Assembly: GCF_007644045.2 (NCBI RefSeq)
Contig: NZ_VMDW02000054.1
Coordinates: 35,256-99,255, forward strand
From: Vogesella urethralis
GTDB lineage: Bacteria; Pseudomonadota; Gammaproteobacteria; Burkholderiales; Chromobacteriaceae
Reading direction: 5' to 3'
Length of the DNA: 64,000 bases
The position numbers and the translations under genes were made by a program. Below, one piece after another: positions 51,914 to 62,358 of the stretch (within the stretch, counting starts at the first letter, position 1; the number at the start of each line of letters is the position of its first letter). Under the pieces are notes generated by a model. The model worked only from the letters and a program-made list of their open reading frames with translations, searched no databases and was not told the DNA's origin.

Positions 51914-54900
51914 TCAGTCTTTCAGCAGGCTTTCCAGCTTGGCGGCCTTGGGCTTCACCAGCCAGAAGTAGTCCACGTAGTCGTCGAAGTTTTCCAGCAT
52001 GGCGCGGCCGGTTTCGGAACCGGTGAGCTCCACGTGCTTGGCAATCTTCTCCAGCAGGTAGGCACGGTACATGCCCATCGCTTCGCCGTTGATCAGGTTG
52101 ATGTCAACCAGCTCGTTGTTGTAGCGGTAGGCAAACTTCTCGGCACGGTCGTAGACGAAGGCAAAGCCCCCGGTCATGCCGGCACCGAAGTTGTAGCCGG
52201 TTTCGCCCAGCACGATCACGCTGCCGCCGGTCATGTATTCGCAGCAGTGGTCACCGGCGCCTTCGATCACGGCCAGCGCACCGGAGTTACGCACCGCGAA
52301 ACGCTCGCCGGCCACGCCCGCCGCAAACAGCTGGCCGCCGGTAGCGCCGTACAGGCAGGTGTTACCGATGATGATGGACTCGTCCGACTTGTACGCCGCG
52401 TCCTTCGGCGGGTAGATGGTGACGCGACCACCAGCCATGCCCTTGCCTACGTAGTCGTTAGCGTCGCCTTCCAGCTCCAGGTGCAGGCCCGGGGCGTTCC
52501 AGACGCCGAAGCTCTGGCCGGCGGAGCCGGTGAACTTCACCTTCAGGCAGCCGAACGGCAGGCCGGCCGCACCGTGTACGCGGGCGATTTCGCCGGACAG
52601 GCGGGCGCCGATGGAGCGGTTGATGTTCTCGATCGGGTAGCTCAGCTGCAGCATCTGCTTGTTGTGGATGGCAGGCAGCGCATCGGCCAGGATCTGCTCG
52701 GCCAGCTCGCCCTTGTCGAAGGACGGGTTGGATTCGCTGACGCAGAAGCGCGGCACGCTATCCGGCACAGTACCTTGCGACAGCAGCGGCGCCAGGTTCA
52801 GGCGCTGTTGCTTGGCGGTATTACCGTCGGCCAGGCCCAGCAGTTCCATGCGGCCGATCAGCTCTTCCATATTGCGTACGCCAAGCTTGGCCATCCACTC
52901 GCGGGTTTCCTGGGCGATGAACAGGAAGTAGTTCATCACCATTTCCGGCAGGCCGATGAAGTACTTGGAACGCAGCTTCACTTCCTGGGTGGCCACGCCG
53001 GTGGCGCAGTTGTTCAGGTGGCAGATACGCAGGAACTTGCAGCCCAGCGCCACCATCGGGCCGGTACCGAAGCCGAAGCTCTCGGCACCCATGATGGCGG
53101 CCTTGATCACGTCGAGGCCGGTTTTCAGGCCGCCGTCGGTCTGCACGCGGACGCGGCCGCGCAAGCCGTTGGCACGCAGCACCTGCTGTGCTTCGGTCAG
53201 GCCCAGCTCCCACGGGCTACCGGCGTACTTGACGCTGGTCAGCGGGCTGGCACCGGTACCGCCGTCGTAGCCGGAGATGGTGATCAGGTCGGCGTAAGCC
53301 TTGGCTACGCCGGCAGCGATGGTGCCCACGCCCGGCTCGGCTACCAGTTTTACCGACACCAGCGCCTTCGGGTTCACCTGCTTCAGGTCGAAAATCAGCT
53401 GCGCCAAGTCTTCGATCGAGTAGATGTCGTGGTGCGGCGGCGGCGAGATCAGGCTGATGCCGGGCTTGGAGCAGCGCAACTTGGCGATCAGCGGCGATAC
53501 CTTGTCGCCCGGCAGTTGGCCGCCCTCGCCCGGCTTGGCGCCCTGGGCTACCTTGATCTGCAGCACTTCGGCGTTCACCAGGTAGTGCGGGGTCACGCCG
53601 AAACGGCCGGACGCCACCTGCTTGATCTTGGACATCTTCTCGGTGCCGTAACGCGCCGGGTCTTCGCCGCCTTCACCGGAGTTGGAGCGGCCGCCCAGGC
53701 GGTTCATGGCGGTGGCCATCGCCTCGTGCGCTTCCGGCGACAAAGCGCCCAGCGACATGCCGGCGGAGTCGAAACGCTTGAGGATGCTTTCCACCGGCTC
53801 CACTTCGTCGATGGAGATCGGGGTGATGCCGTCCAGCTGCAGCTGCATCAGGTCGCGGAACATCGCCACCGGGCGGTTATTCACCAGGTCGGCGTACTGC
53901 TTGTAGGCGTCGTAGTCGGTGTTCTGCACCGCTTTTTGCAGCGTCTGCACCACGTCCGGGTTGTAGGCGTGATATTCCTCGCCGTGCACGTACTTCAGCA
54001 GGCCACCGTGGGTGACCGGGCGCATCGGGTTGAATGCCAGACGCGACAGTTGTTTCTGGTCGTCCTCGAAGTCCTCGAAGCTGGCGCCGGAGATACGCGA
54101 TACGGTGCCCTTCAGGCACAGCGTTACCAGGTCTTCGTGCAGGCCGATGGCTTCGAACAGCTGGGCACCGCGGTAGCTGGCGATGGTGGAGATACCCATC
54201 TTGGACAGCACCTTCATCAGGCCCTTGTTGATGCCCTTGCGGTAGTGCTGCAGCGCTTCGTTGACGCGCAGCTGCACGTCGCCGGTTTGCACCAGGTCGA
54301 CGATGGTCTGGTACGCCAGGTACGGGTATACCGCGGTGGCGCCGTAGCCGATCAGACAGGCCATCTGGTGCGGGTCACGCACGGTGCCGGTTTCGGCAAT
54401 GATGTTGGCCTTGCAGCGCAGGCCGGCGTCGATCAGCGCATGGTGCACGGCACCGACGGCAAACAGCGCCGGAATCGGCAGACGGTTGGCCGCAATGGTG
54501 CGGTCGGACAGCACCACGATGACGGTGCCTTCCTGTACCGCTTCCACCACGTGCGCCGCCAGGCGCTCGATGGCCTGCTGCAGGGTACGTTCGGACGGGT
54601 CGAAGCACAGGTCGAAGGTGGTGGCTTTCAGGTACGGCTCGGTACGCGTGGTAATGCGGATGAATTTCTCGCGCGACAACACCGGGCTGCGTACTTCCAG
54701 CCGCTTGGCGTGCTCGGCGGTTTCCTCGAACATGTTGCGCTCGGGGCCGAACACGGTATTCAGCGACATCACGATGGCTTCGCGGATCGGGTCGATCGGC
54801 GGGTTGGTCACCTGGGCAAACTGCTGGCGCAGGTAGTCGAACGGCGAACGCACTTTCTGGCTCAGTACCGCCATCGGGGTGTCGTCACCCATCGAGCCCA

Positions 54901-56365
54901 CCGCTTCCTGGCCGTCTTCGGCCAGCACGCGCAGGATCTGATCGCGCTCTTCAAAGCTGATGTTGTACAGCTTCTGGTAGGTCAGCAGCTGATCTTTCGG
55001 CCACGCTTCCAGGCCGGCGTCGTCCTCGATGGACAGCTCCAGACGCGAACCGGCGTCCTTGATCCACTGACGGTACGGTTTGGCCGATTTCAGCTGCGCG
55101 TCGATGTCCTCCGGGTACAGGATTTCGCCGGTTTGCAGGTCTGCCGCAAACAGCTGACCCGGCTTCACGCGGCCCTTCTTCACCACGTCTTCCGGCTTGT
55201 AGTCCCACACGCCTACTTCAGACGCGATGGTGAGGATGTTGTCTTTGGTCAGCACCCAGCGGGCCGGGCGCAGGCCGTTACGGTCCAGCATACAGCCGGC
55301 GTAGCGGCCGTCGGTCAGTACGATACCGGCCGGGCCGTCCCACGGTTCCATGTGCATGGAGTTGAATTCGTAGAAGGCACGCAGGTCTTTATCGGTGGAG
55401 TCCACGTTCTGCCAAGCCGGCGGCACCAGCAGGCGCAGCGCACGGAACAGCGGAATGCCGCCCATCAGCAGGCCTTCCAGCATGTTGTCCAGGCTCATGG
55501 AGTCGGAACCGTCGGTCTGCACGATCGGACGGATGGCGTCCATGTCGATGTGCGGCGAGGTCATGATGCGTTCGCGCGCGCGGGCCCAGTTGCGGTTGCC
55601 CTGCACGGTGTTGATCTCGCCGTTGTGCGCCAGGAAGCGGAACGGCTGCGCCAGTTTCCACTGCGGCCAGGTGTTGGTGGAGAAGCGCTGGTGGAACACC
55701 GCCAGGCTGGACTCGAAACGCGGGTCGGACAGGTCCAGGTAGAACTTGTGCAGGTTGTCCGGCGTTACCAGGCCCTTGTACGACAGCGTGTGCGGCGACA
55801 GGGTCGGCAGATAAAAATAAGGGTCGTCTGCCTTGTTGGCTTTTTCAGCCTGGCGACGACCCATGTACAGACGGCGTTGGAACGACAGCTCGTCCATGCC
55901 GAAGGGGCAGTTGACGAATACCTGGTAGAAGCTGGGCAACGATGCCATTGCCTGCTCGCCACAGGCACCGATATCGATTGGCACCTGGCGGAAGCCGGCC
56001 ACTTCCAAGCCCTGGCTTTCGAGGTATTCTTTCAGGCGGTTGCGGCTGCGCTCGCCCTGGGCGGCGTCCGGGTGGGCAAACACCAGGCCCGCGGCATACA
56101 CTGCCTTCAGGGCAAAGCCGGCTTCGGCGGCAACTTCACGCAGAAAACCGTCCGGCTTGCGGAACAGCAAGCCACAGCCGTCACCCGATTTGCCGTCGGC
56201 AGCCACGGCGCCGCGGTGGGTCAGTTTGGCCAAGGAAGAAATGGCGGTATTGACCAGCCAGTGGGAAGGTTTGTCGTCCAGTTGGGCGATTAAACCGAAG
56301 CCACAGCTGTCTTGTTCGAAATCCGGGCTGTATAAAGTGCCCTCCAGCCAGCGCTGTCTGTCCAT
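51914..56365 (-). CDS. gltB: Glutamate synthase large subunit
   Basis: 1483 aa, full length. It transfers the glutamine amide to 2-oxoglutarate. The class II amidotransferase nucleophile is Cys21 after a 20-residue propeptide ([16 protein letters not shown]). Then come the central domain, the FMN-binding synthase domain ([31 protein letters not shown]), the 3Fe-4S cysteine region [20 protein letters not shown] ([17 protein letters not shown]), and the beta-helix C-terminal domain. I chose ATG 56363-56365; the open frame runs 31 codons further without homology. Confidence 0.98.
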   Translation of the reverse strand: MDRQRWLEGTLYSPDFEQDSCGFGLIAQLDDKPSHWLVNTAISSLAKLTHRGAVAADGKSGDGCGLLFRKPDGFLREVAAEAGFALKAVYAAGLVFAHPDAAQGERSRNRLKEYLESQGLEVAGFRQVPIDIGACGEQAMASLPSFYQVFVNCPFGMDELSFQRRLYMGRRQAEKANKADDPYFYLPTLSPHTLSYKGLVTPDNLHKFYLDLSDPRFESSLAVFHQRFSTNTWPQWKLAQPFRFLAHNGEINTVQGNRNWARARERIMTSPHIDMDAIRPIVQTDGSDSMSLDNMLEGLLMGGIPLFRALRLLVPPAWQNVDSTDKDLRAFYEFNSMHMEPWDGPAGIVLTDGRYAGCMLDRNGLRPARWVLTKDNILTIASEVGVWDYKPEDVVKKGRVKPGQLFAADLQTGEILYPEDIDAQLKSAKPYRQWIKDAGSRLELSIEDDAGLEAWPKDQLLTYQKLYNISFEERDQILRVLAEDGQEAVGSMGDDTPMAVLSQKVRSPFDYLRQQFAQVTNPPIDPIREAIVMSLNTVFGPERNMFEETAEHAKRLEVRSPVLSREKFIRITTRTEPYLKATTFDLCFDPSERTLQQAIERLAAHVVEAVQEGTVIVVLSDRTIAANRLPIPALFAVGAVHHALIDAGLRCKANIIAETGTVRDPHQMACLIGYGATAVYPYLAYQTIVDLVQTGDVQLRVNEALQHYRKGINKGLMKVLSKMGISTIASYRGAQLFEAIGLHEDLVTLCLKGTVSRISGASFEDFEDDQKQLSRLAFNPMRPVTHGGLLKYVHGEEYHAYNPDVVQTLQKAVQNTDYDAYKQYADLVNNRPVAMFRDLMQLQLDGITPISIDEVEPVESILKRFDSAGMSLGALSPEAHEAMATAMNRLGGRSNSGEGGEDPARYGTEKMSKIKQVASGRFGVTPHYLVNAEVLQIKVAQGAKPGEGGQLPGDKVSPLIAKLRCSKPGISLISPPPHHDIYSIEDLAQLIFDLKQVNPKALVSVKLVAEPGVGTIAAGVAKAYADLITISGYDGGTGASPLTSVKYAGSPWELGLTEAQQVLRANGLRGRVRVQTDGGLKTGLDVIKAAIMGAESFGFGTGPMVALGCKFLRICHLNNCATGVATQEVKLRSKYFIGLPEMVMNYFLFIAQETREWMAKLGVRNMEELIGRMELLGLADGNTAKQQRLNLAPLLSQGTVPDSVPRFCVSESNPSFDKGELAEQILADALPAIHNKQMLQLSYPIENINRSIGARLSGEIARVHGAAGLPFGCLKVKFTGSAGQSFGVWNAPGLHLELEGDANDYVGKGMAGGRVTIYPPKDAAYKSDESIIIGNTCLYGATGGQLFAAGVAGERFAVRNSGALAVIEGAGDHCCEYMTGGSVIVLGETGYNFGAGMTGGFAFVYDRAEKFAYRYNNELVDINLINGEAMGMYRAYLLEKIAKHVELTGSETGRAMLENFDDYVDYFWLVKPKAAKLESLLKD

Positions 56366-56474
56366 CTTTTGTCCCTGCTTATAATGTGATGCGAATGTTT
56401 CGATTCTAAGGTCAAGAATGCTGACCCTGCAACCGCTTTTTGTGCGACGCATTATCACTTAACAAACAAGCACT

Positions 56475-56498
56475 TACTGTAATTTACATACTACAGTA
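56475..56498. promoter_or_regulatory. Palindrome between gltB and the cardiolipin synthase gene
   Basis: TACTGTA (56475-56481), 10 nt, TACAGTA (56492-56498), with a nested TGTAA-T-TTACA at 56478-56488. It sits in the 255-nt divergent spacer, about 110 nt from gltB, a typical operator position. The regulator is unknown. Confidence 0.5.
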
Positions 56499-56620
56499 CT
56501 GGGGAAAACCCGCAGCCGGCTTTACATTTTAGAGACATCAACATTCATAAATACGACCAGCATTTTTTGCGCCAGCACCCGACAAAATACTGCATTTTTA
56601 ATACTGTCAGACAATAGCCA

Positions 56621-58069
56621 ATGAGCAAGCCACTGCCCTCGTCCGCCGATAGCCAACTGTTCCGCCAACTGGCCGAGCAGGCGCTGGCGCGTTCGGCCGG
56701 CGCACCGCTGGTAGGCGGCAATGACGTCGCGCTACTGTTCGATGCGGCGGCCAACTTCAGCGCCTGGACGCAACGGTTGGCCGACGCCGGCGACTACATC
56801 CTGATCGAGATGTACCTGTTTGCCGACGACCCGTTTGGCCGCCAGCTACGCGCGCTGCTGCTGCAAAAGCTGGCCCAGGGGGTGCAGGTGTACTTGCTGT
56901 ACGACTGGCTGGGTTGCTGGCGCGAGCACTACACCGGCTTCTTCAAGCCACTGCAGCAGGCCGGCGCCCAGGTGCGGGCCTGGCAAGCACCGGGCTGGCG
57001 TACCGGGCTCAACCTGCCAGGGCGTGATCACCGCAAGCTGATCGTGGTGGATGGCGACATCGCCTTCATCGGCGGCTTGTGCGTCAGCTCGCGCTGGGAG
57101 GGCTGGCGCGATACCGGCCTCAGCCTGCGCGGCCCCTTGCTTGCCGATGCGCTGGCCGCGTTTGCCGACAGCTGGCAAGCCAGTGGCGGCACCCTGCCGC
57201 CGCTGGCGGCCAACCCGGCACCTGCCGGCCACGTCAGCGCCCGCCTGATTGCCACCACCCCCTCCACCGCCAAACTGATGCGGCTGGATTTGCTGATTGC
57301 CGGCTTTGCCCGTGAACGGCTGTGGCTGACCGACGCCTACTTCATGGGCACCAGCGCCTACCTCAGCGCGCTGCAGAACGCGGCTCGCGACGGCGTGGAC
57401 GTGCGCCTGCTGGTACCGCGCAGCAGCGACATCGGCTGGATCGCCACCGTGTCGCGCACCTTGTACCGCCCGTTGCTGGAAGCCGGCGTGCGCGTGTTCG
57501 AATGGAACGGGCCGATGATCCACGCCAAGACGGCGGTAGCCGACGGGCGCTGGGCGCGCATCGGCTCCACCAACCTCAACATCTCCAGCTGGCTGGCCAA
57601 CCGCGAGCTGGACCTCGCCATCGAGGACGCCGTACTGGCGGCCGAGATGGAAACCCGCTTTCTACAGGACATCGACCACGCCACCGAAGTGGTGCTCAGC
57701 GGCGTGCACAAGCGGCCGGCGCTGGCCAAGCCGCGCCAGCAAGGCCCGCGCCTGCCCTTGCGTCAGCACGCGGCGGTGAGTGCGGCGGCGGCGGCGCGCC
57801 AGGCGGCGCGGCTAGGCGACGTGCTGGATACCGCCATTCGCGGTACACGCAACGTGGAAGACAGCGAAGCCAGCGCCTTTGCCAGCATTGGCCTGGTGCT
57901 GTTGCTGCTGGCCGCAGCCGTGCTGTGGTTTCCCTACCTGGCCGCACTGCCGCTGGCGCTGGGGCTGCTGCTGATCGGCGGCAGCGTGCTGTTGCGCGCC
58001 TGGCCACGGCTGTGGCGGCGGCGCAAGGCGCGCCGGGACAGCACGACACCCCCAAAGCACACACCATAA
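56621..58069 (+). CDS. Cardiolipin synthase / phospholipase D-like protein with C-terminal membrane tail
   Basis: 482 aa. Two HKD motifs: His137-x-Lys139-x4-Asp144 (HRKLIVVDGD) with IAFIGG, and HAKTAVADGRWARIGSTNLN near residue 305. This is the ClsB-type layout with no N-terminal membrane helices. A C-terminal part of about 115 residues is added: a Lys/Arg/Ala-rich stretch, two hydrophobic segments (about residues 424-455, LVLLLLAAAVLWFPYLAALPLALGLLLIGGSVL) and a basic tail. It could make cardiolipin; membrane anchoring is inferred. No clear Shine-Dalgarno. Confidence 0.82.
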   Translation: MSKPLPSSADSQLFRQLAEQALARSAGAPLVGGNDVALLFDAAANFSAWTQRLADAGDYILIEMYLFADDPFGRQLRALLLQKLAQGVQVYLLYDWLGCWREHYTGFFKPLQQAGAQVRAWQAPGWRTGLNLPGRDHRKLIVVDGDIAFIGGLCVSSRWEGWRDTGLSLRGPLLADALAAFADSWQASGGTLPPLAANPAPAGHVSARLIATTPSTAKLMRLDLLIAGFARERLWLTDAYFMGTSAYLSALQNAARDGVDVRLLVPRSSDIGWIATVSRTLYRPLLEAGVRVFEWNGPMIHAKTAVADGRWARIGSTNLNISSWLANRELDLAIEDAVLAAEMETRFLQDIDHATEVVLSGVHKRPALAKPRQQGPRLPLRQHAAVSAAAAARQAARLGDVLDTAIRGTRNVEDSEASAFASIGLVLLLLAAAVLWFPYLAALPLALGLLLIGGSVLLRAWPRLWRRRKARRDSTTPPKHTP

Positions 58070-58580
58070 CAAACACTTGTTTCAGCAGGTTTTTTGATCA
58101 AATTTTGCCAGCCGCACGACGCCGCAAAAACTTTTTCCGGCTGTAATACTGCCGTGCAACATGAACGCCCACAATGCCGCTACAATGCGCGCTTTCTTGG
58201 GTTATTCGAAGGTGTTTTCCGTTGCGGCCAACCTCATCAGGGCCACCCGGACGACAACACCCTAAGCCGGCAGACGTGAAGGAGGCGAGCCTCCCAGTGC
58301 GGACCGCGGTGCAAAGCGCCCCTTTGTTCCGTCGTGCCTTGGCATGGCGGATAAACAATCGCGCCTCAAGGCCAGCCATCCAGGGCGGCGGCATCACGTC
58401 GTACGTACAGAACTGTGCCCCAACGCGCACCGAGTGACACTTCCGGCCCTGCCGCGAAGGCCAGCTTTGGCGTTACAGGTGCACAGAACCACACCGATGC
58501 ACCCGGCGTGGCTCACGCGCTGCCCAAGTGGCCCCACGGCAGCCTGACGTGTCCGAGTTAACAGCAACAAGGACTCAGGT
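58070..58580 (+). other. 511-nt gene-free region with the long leader of the decarboxylase gene
   Basis: No convincing gene. A candidate -10 box TACAAT (58181-58186) would start a leader of about 390 nt. It holds a GGTGTT/AACACC pairing, the hairpin GGAGGC-GA-GCCTCC near 58281-58294 and other GC stems, plus one motif copy (58223-58234). Two weak frames (58174-58437, 58344-58547) are Arg/Pro-rich and lack ribosome sites. It could be a riboregulator; I do not recognise a class. Confidence 0.5.
58223..58234 (+). repeat. Copy of the TGCGGCCAACCT motif in the decarboxylase leader
   Basis: Full 12-base form about 30 nt after the candidate transcription start. Confidence 0.6.
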
Positions 58581-60839
58581 ATGCGTTTTCACTTCCCCAT
58601 CGTCATCATCGACGAGGACTTCCGTTCCGAGAACACCAGCGGTTCCGGCATCCGTGAACTGGCCGCCGCCATCGAAGCGGAGGGCATGAGCGTCATCGGC
58701 TACACCAGCTACGGCGATCTCACCTCGTTTGCGCAACAGCAAAGCCGCGCCGCCGGCTTCATCCTGTCCATCGATGACGAGGAATTCCACACCGACGACT
58801 CGGCCGAAACCGCGCTGGGCGGCCTGTACGGCTTTGTGGCGGAAATCCGCCGCCGCAACCCGGACATTCCGGTGTACCTGTACGGCGAAACCCGCACCGC
58901 ACGCCACATCCCGAACGACATCCTGCGCGAGCTGCACGGCTTCATCCACATGCACGAGGACACGCCGGAGTTCGTGGCACGCCACATCATCCGCGAGGCC
59001 AAATCCTACCTCGACAGCCTGGCGCCGCCGTTCTTCCGCGCGCTGGTGAACTACGCCTACGACGGCTCCTACAGCTGGCACTGCCCGGGCCACTCCGGCG
59101 GCGTGGCGTTCCTGAAGAGCCCTGTGGGCCAGATGTTCCACCAGTTCTTTGGCGAAAACATGCTGCGCGCCGACGTGTGCAACGCGGTAGACGAACTGGG
59201 CCAACTGCTGGACCACACCGGCCCGGTAGCGGCCTCCGAGCGCAACGCCGCCCGCATTTTCAGCTGCGACCACCTGTTCTTCGTCACCAACGGCACCTCC
59301 ACCAGTAACAAGATCGTGTGGCACAGCACCGTGGCCGCCGGCGACATCGTGCTGGTAGACCGCAACTGCCACAAATCCAACCTGCACGCCATCATGATGA
59401 CCGGTGCCATTCCGGTGTTCCTGATGCCTACGCGCAACCACTACGGCATCATCGGCCCGATTCCGAAAAGCGAGTTCTCGCTGGATAGCATCCGCGCCAA
59501 GATTGCGGCCAACCCGTTTGCCCGCGAAGCACTGGCCAAGAACCCGAACGCCAAACCGCGCATCCTCACCATCACCCAGTCCACCTACGACGGCATCCTG
59601 TACAACGTGGAAGAGATCAAGGGCATCCTGGATGGTGAAGTGGACACCCTGCACTTCGACGAAGCCTGGCTGCCGCACGCCAGCTTCCACGATTTCTACG
59701 GCGACTTCCACGCCATCGGCGAAGGCCGTCCGCGCTGCAAGGAATCGATGATTTTCTCCACCCAGTCCACCCACAAGCTGCTGGCCGGCATTTCGCAAGC
59801 CTCGCAGATCCTGGTGCAGGACCCGGAGAACCGCCAGCTGGACACCATGAGCTTCAACGAAGCCTACCTGATGCACACCTCCACCAGCCCGCAATACGCC
59901 ATCATCGCCAGCTGCGACGTGGCCGCGGCCATGATGGAGCAGCCGGGAGGCCAGGCGCTGGTGGAAGAGTCGCTGGTAGAGGCACTGGACTTCCGCCGCG
60001 CCATGCGCAAGGTGGACGAAGAGTACGGCGACGACTGGTGGTTCCGCGTATGGGGCCCGGAGGCGCTGTCCGACGACGGCATCTGCGACCCGATCGACTG
60101 GACGCTGAAGCCGGAAGACAGCTGGCACGGCTTTGCCGGCATCGAAGACGGCTTCAACATGCTGGACCCGATCAAGGCCACGCTGCTCACCCCGGGCCTG
60201 TCGCTGGACGGCAGCTTCGAAGAGCTGGGCATCCCGGCCGCCATCGTCACCAAGTACCTGACCGAGCACGGCGTGGTGGTGGAAAAAACCGGCCTGTACA
60301 GCTTCTTCATCATGTTCACCATCGGCATTACCAAAGGCCGCTGGAACACGCTGATTTCGCTGCTGCAGCAGTTCAAGGACGACTTCGACAAGAACCAGCC
60401 GCTATGGCGCGTGATGCCGGAATTCGTGGCCAAATACCCGCAGTACGAGCGCGTGGGCCTGAAAGACCTGTGCCTGAAGATCCACAGCCTGTACCGCGAG
60501 CACGATATTGCCCGCCTCACCACCGAAATCTACCTGTCGGACATGGAGCCGGCGATGCGCCCGGCCGACGCCTTCGCCAAGATGGCACACCGCGAGATCG
60601 AACGCGTACCGGTAGACCAGCTGGAAGGCCGCGTGACCGCCGTACTGCTGACACCGTACCCGCCGGGCATCCCGCTGCTGATTCCGGGCGAAGTGTTCAA
60701 CACCACCATCGTCGACTACTTGCGCTTCGTGCAGGCCTTCAACAGCCAGCTGCCGGGCTTTGAAACCGACGTCCACGGCCTGGTGGCCAGCCAGGTAGAC
60801 GGCCGCAAAGTCTACTGCGTGGATTGCGTGAAAGCCTAA
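58581..60839 (+). CDS. PLP-dependent lysine/arginine/ornithine decarboxylase
   Basis: 752 aa, fold type I group III decarboxylase. N-terminal wing (response-regulator-like) domain residues 1-130, then the PLP core with WHCPGHSGGVAFLKSPVG, HLFFVTNGTSTSNKIVWH, LHFDEAW and PLP lysine Lys399 in STHKLLAG, then the C-terminal domain (LTPYPPGIPLLIPGE). It resembles the Pseudomonas LdcA lysine decarboxylase and AdiA in style; the substrate cannot be decided by eye. Such enzymes consume protons and make cadaverine, agmatine or putrescine. AAGGAC precedes ATG 58581; no antiporter gene is adjacent. Confidence 0.93.
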   Translation: MRFHFPIVIIDEDFRSENTSGSGIRELAAAIEAEGMSVIGYTSYGDLTSFAQQQSRAAGFILSIDDEEFHTDDSAETALGGLYGFVAEIRRRNPDIPVYLYGETRTARHIPNDILRELHGFIHMHEDTPEFVARHIIREAKSYLDSLAPPFFRALVNYAYDGSYSWHCPGHSGGVAFLKSPVGQMFHQFFGENMLRADVCNAVDELGQLLDHTGPVAASERNAARIFSCDHLFFVTNGTSTSNKIVWHSTVAAGDIVLVDRNCHKSNLHAIMMTGAIPVFLMPTRNHYGIIGPIPKSEFSLDSIRAKIAANPFAREALAKNPNAKPRILTITQSTYDGILYNVEEIKGILDGEVDTLHFDEAWLPHASFHDFYGDFHAIGEGRPRCKESMIFSTQSTHKLLAGISQASQILVQDPENRQLDTMSFNEAYLMHTSTSPQYAIIASCDVAAAMMEQPGGQALVEESLVEALDFRRAMRKVDEEYGDDWWFRVWGPEALSDDGICDPIDWTLKPEDSWHGFAGIEDGFNMLDPIKATLLTPGLSLDGSFEELGIPAAIVTKYLTEHGVVVEKTGLYSFFIMFTIGITKGRWNTLISLLQQFKDDFDKNQPLWRVMPEFVAKYPQYERVGLKDLCLKIHSLYREHDIARLTTEIYLSDMEPAMRPADAFAKMAHREIERVPVDQLEGRVTAVLLTPYPPGIPLLIPGEVFNTTIVDYLRFVQAFNSQLPGFETDVHGLVASQVDGRKVYCVDCVKA

Positions 60840-60857
60840 GCTAGCGGCAGTCACGAC

Positions 60858-60890
60858 ACGGCCAGGCGGTCTGCGACCCCTGGCCGTTTT
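60858..60890 (+). terminator. Intrinsic terminator of the decarboxylase gene
   Basis: ACGGCCAGG (60858-60866) and CCTGGCCGT (60879-60887), then TTT. Confidence 0.75.
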
Positions 60891-60903
60891 CACGTCGGCA
60901 GCC

Positions 60904-60919
60904 TCCGTAATGCTACGGA
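60904..60919. promoter_or_regulatory. Palindrome TCCGTA-N4-TACGGA upstream of the kinase gene
   Basis: TCCGTA-ATGC-TACGGA, centred about 43 nt before the kinase ATG and overlapping where a -35 box would lie for the CATAAT at 60943-60948. A near-identical copy lies at 62968-62983. Probable binding site of the FixJ-type regulator. Confidence 0.65.
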
Positions 60920-60954
60920 AAGGCGCGCCAGGCGTGCTGTGCCATAATCAAGCG

Positions 60955-62358
60955 ATGAAAATCGCCCGCACTCTTGCCCTGGGCTGGCTACTGCTGAGTC
61001 TGCTGGCAGCGGCCTTATGGCTGCAGGCGGGCTGGCAGGCACAGCAAGCCCGCTTTGCTACCGACAGCAGCATCAGCCACCGTCTGCTCAGCCAGAAAAT
61101 CGTCCAGCACGAGGCGGTGCTGACCGTGCTGGGCAGTCTGTCCAGCCCGCCGCCGTTACCCGCCCTGCTCGCCAGCCTGCACACCGCCATGCCGCAGTTG
61201 CAAGCCGTGGCCCGCTGGCAAGGCAGCCAATGGCAAGGCTACCCGCGCGCGCCCACGGCGCCACGAGCCCGCCACTGGCAAACCCTGCCCGACCGCGAAG
61301 GCCGCTACTGGCTGCTGTCTCCCGCTGGCTGGGCCATGCTGATCGACAGCCAACAGCTGCTGGCAGCCGGCGAATGGCCGCCCAACGTTGGCCGCATCAC
61401 CCTCACCCTGCCGGATGGCCCGCACACCTTGCTGCAGCGCGCCGACACCGGTGCGCTGGCGCGCTTCCACCTGGACAAGCGCCTGCCGGGGCAAGCCCAG
61501 GCCTTTGCCTTTCACAGCGCAGGCACGTTGGGCACGGCACAGCTCCCTTGGGCCGGCTGGCTGGCCAGCTGTCTGGCACTGGCTACCTTGCTCGCGGTGG
61601 CAGGCAGCCGCTGGCAAGCCCGCCATGTCGCGCGACAGCACGCCGAACAGCAACGGCTGTCCGCCATCAGCCGCCTGTCCACGCTGGGGGAAATGGCCGC
61701 CGGCATGGCGCACGAACTCAACCAGCCGCTCACCGCCATCCTGGCCAACCTGCGTGCCGCCGGCCGCCTGCTGGATGACGATGAGGAGCGCGACAATGTA
61801 CGGCGGGCCATCCAGTCCAGCGCCGAGCAAGCCAAACGTGCCGGCGACATCATCGCCCGGCTGCGCAGCCTGGTGTCACCCCAGTCACGCCCTGCCCCCA
61901 CCCGGCTGGACCTGCCGGCCATGCTGGCCAGTCTGCAGCGTCTGCATGCCCCGGTGCTGGCGGCACAAGGCCTTCGTCTGCAGCTGGATTGTCCACCCGG
62001 CGGCATGCCGCTTTGTGCCGATGCTGTTGCCGTCGAACAGATCCTGCATAACCTGGTCCAGAATGCTATCGAAGCGCTGGCCGGGCGCCACGACGGCGAG
62101 ATCCGCATACGGGTGCGCCATGAGGCGGGCCTGTACCGGCTCAGCGTCGCCGACAACGGCCCCGGCTTGCCCGCCGAGCGCCTTGCCCAGCCCGGCCTGC
62201 CATTTCGCAGCAGCAAAGCCGGCGGCCTGGGGCTGGGGCTCAGCCTGTGTGACTCGCTGGCCACCGGCATGGGCGGCCAGCTAAGCGCGGCCAACCTGCC
62301 GGGTGGCGGCGCCTGCCTTACCCTGACCCTGCCCTGCCCGGAGCCCGACCATGGCTGA
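60955..62358 (+). CDS. Membrane sensor histidine kinase
   Basis: 467 aa. Membrane helix at residues 5-25, a periplasmic sensor region of about 170 residues that I do not recognise, second helix near 198-217, then HisKA with His253 (MAAGMAHELNQPLTAI) and HATPase_c with N box ILHNLVQNAIEAL, G1 VADNGPGLP and G2 GLGLGLSL. The HELNQPL phospho-box is of the FixL/DctB type. There is no Shine-Dalgarno before ATG 60955, and a -10-like CATAAT lies only 7 nt upstream, so the mRNA may be leaderless. It overlaps the regulator gene by 8 nt. Confidence 0.9.
   Translation: MKIARTLALGWLLLSLLAAALWLQAGWQAQQARFATDSSISHRLLSQKIVQHEAVLTVLGSLSSPPPLPALLASLHTAMPQLQAVARWQGSQWQGYPRAPTAPRARHWQTLPDREGRYWLLSPAGWAMLIDSQQLLAAGEWPPNVGRITLTLPDGPHTLLQRADTGALARFHLDKRLPGQAQAFAFHSAGTLGTAQLPWAGWLASCLALATLLAVAGSRWQARHVARQHAEQQRLSAISRLSTLGEMAAGMAHELNQPLTAILANLRAAGRLLDDDEERDNVRRAIQSSAEQAKRAGDIIARLRSLVSPQSRPAPTRLDLPAMLASLQRLHAPVLAAQGLRLQLDCPPGGMPLCADAVAVEQILHNLVQNAIEALAGRHDGEIRIRVRHEAGLYRLSVADNGPGLPAERLAQPGLPFRSSKAGGLGLGLSLCDSLATGMGGQLSAANLPGGGACLTLTLPCPEPDHG

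Noticed and set aside
58174..58437. Possible small protein in the decarboxylase leader
   Set aside because: The ATG precedes the likely -10 box, there is no ribosome site, and the Arg/Pro-rich sequence looks like read-through of GC-rich RNA.
58575..60269. 564-codon minus-strand frame over the decarboxylase gene
   Set aside because: Antisense shadow with the usual His/Gln/Val/Arg composition.
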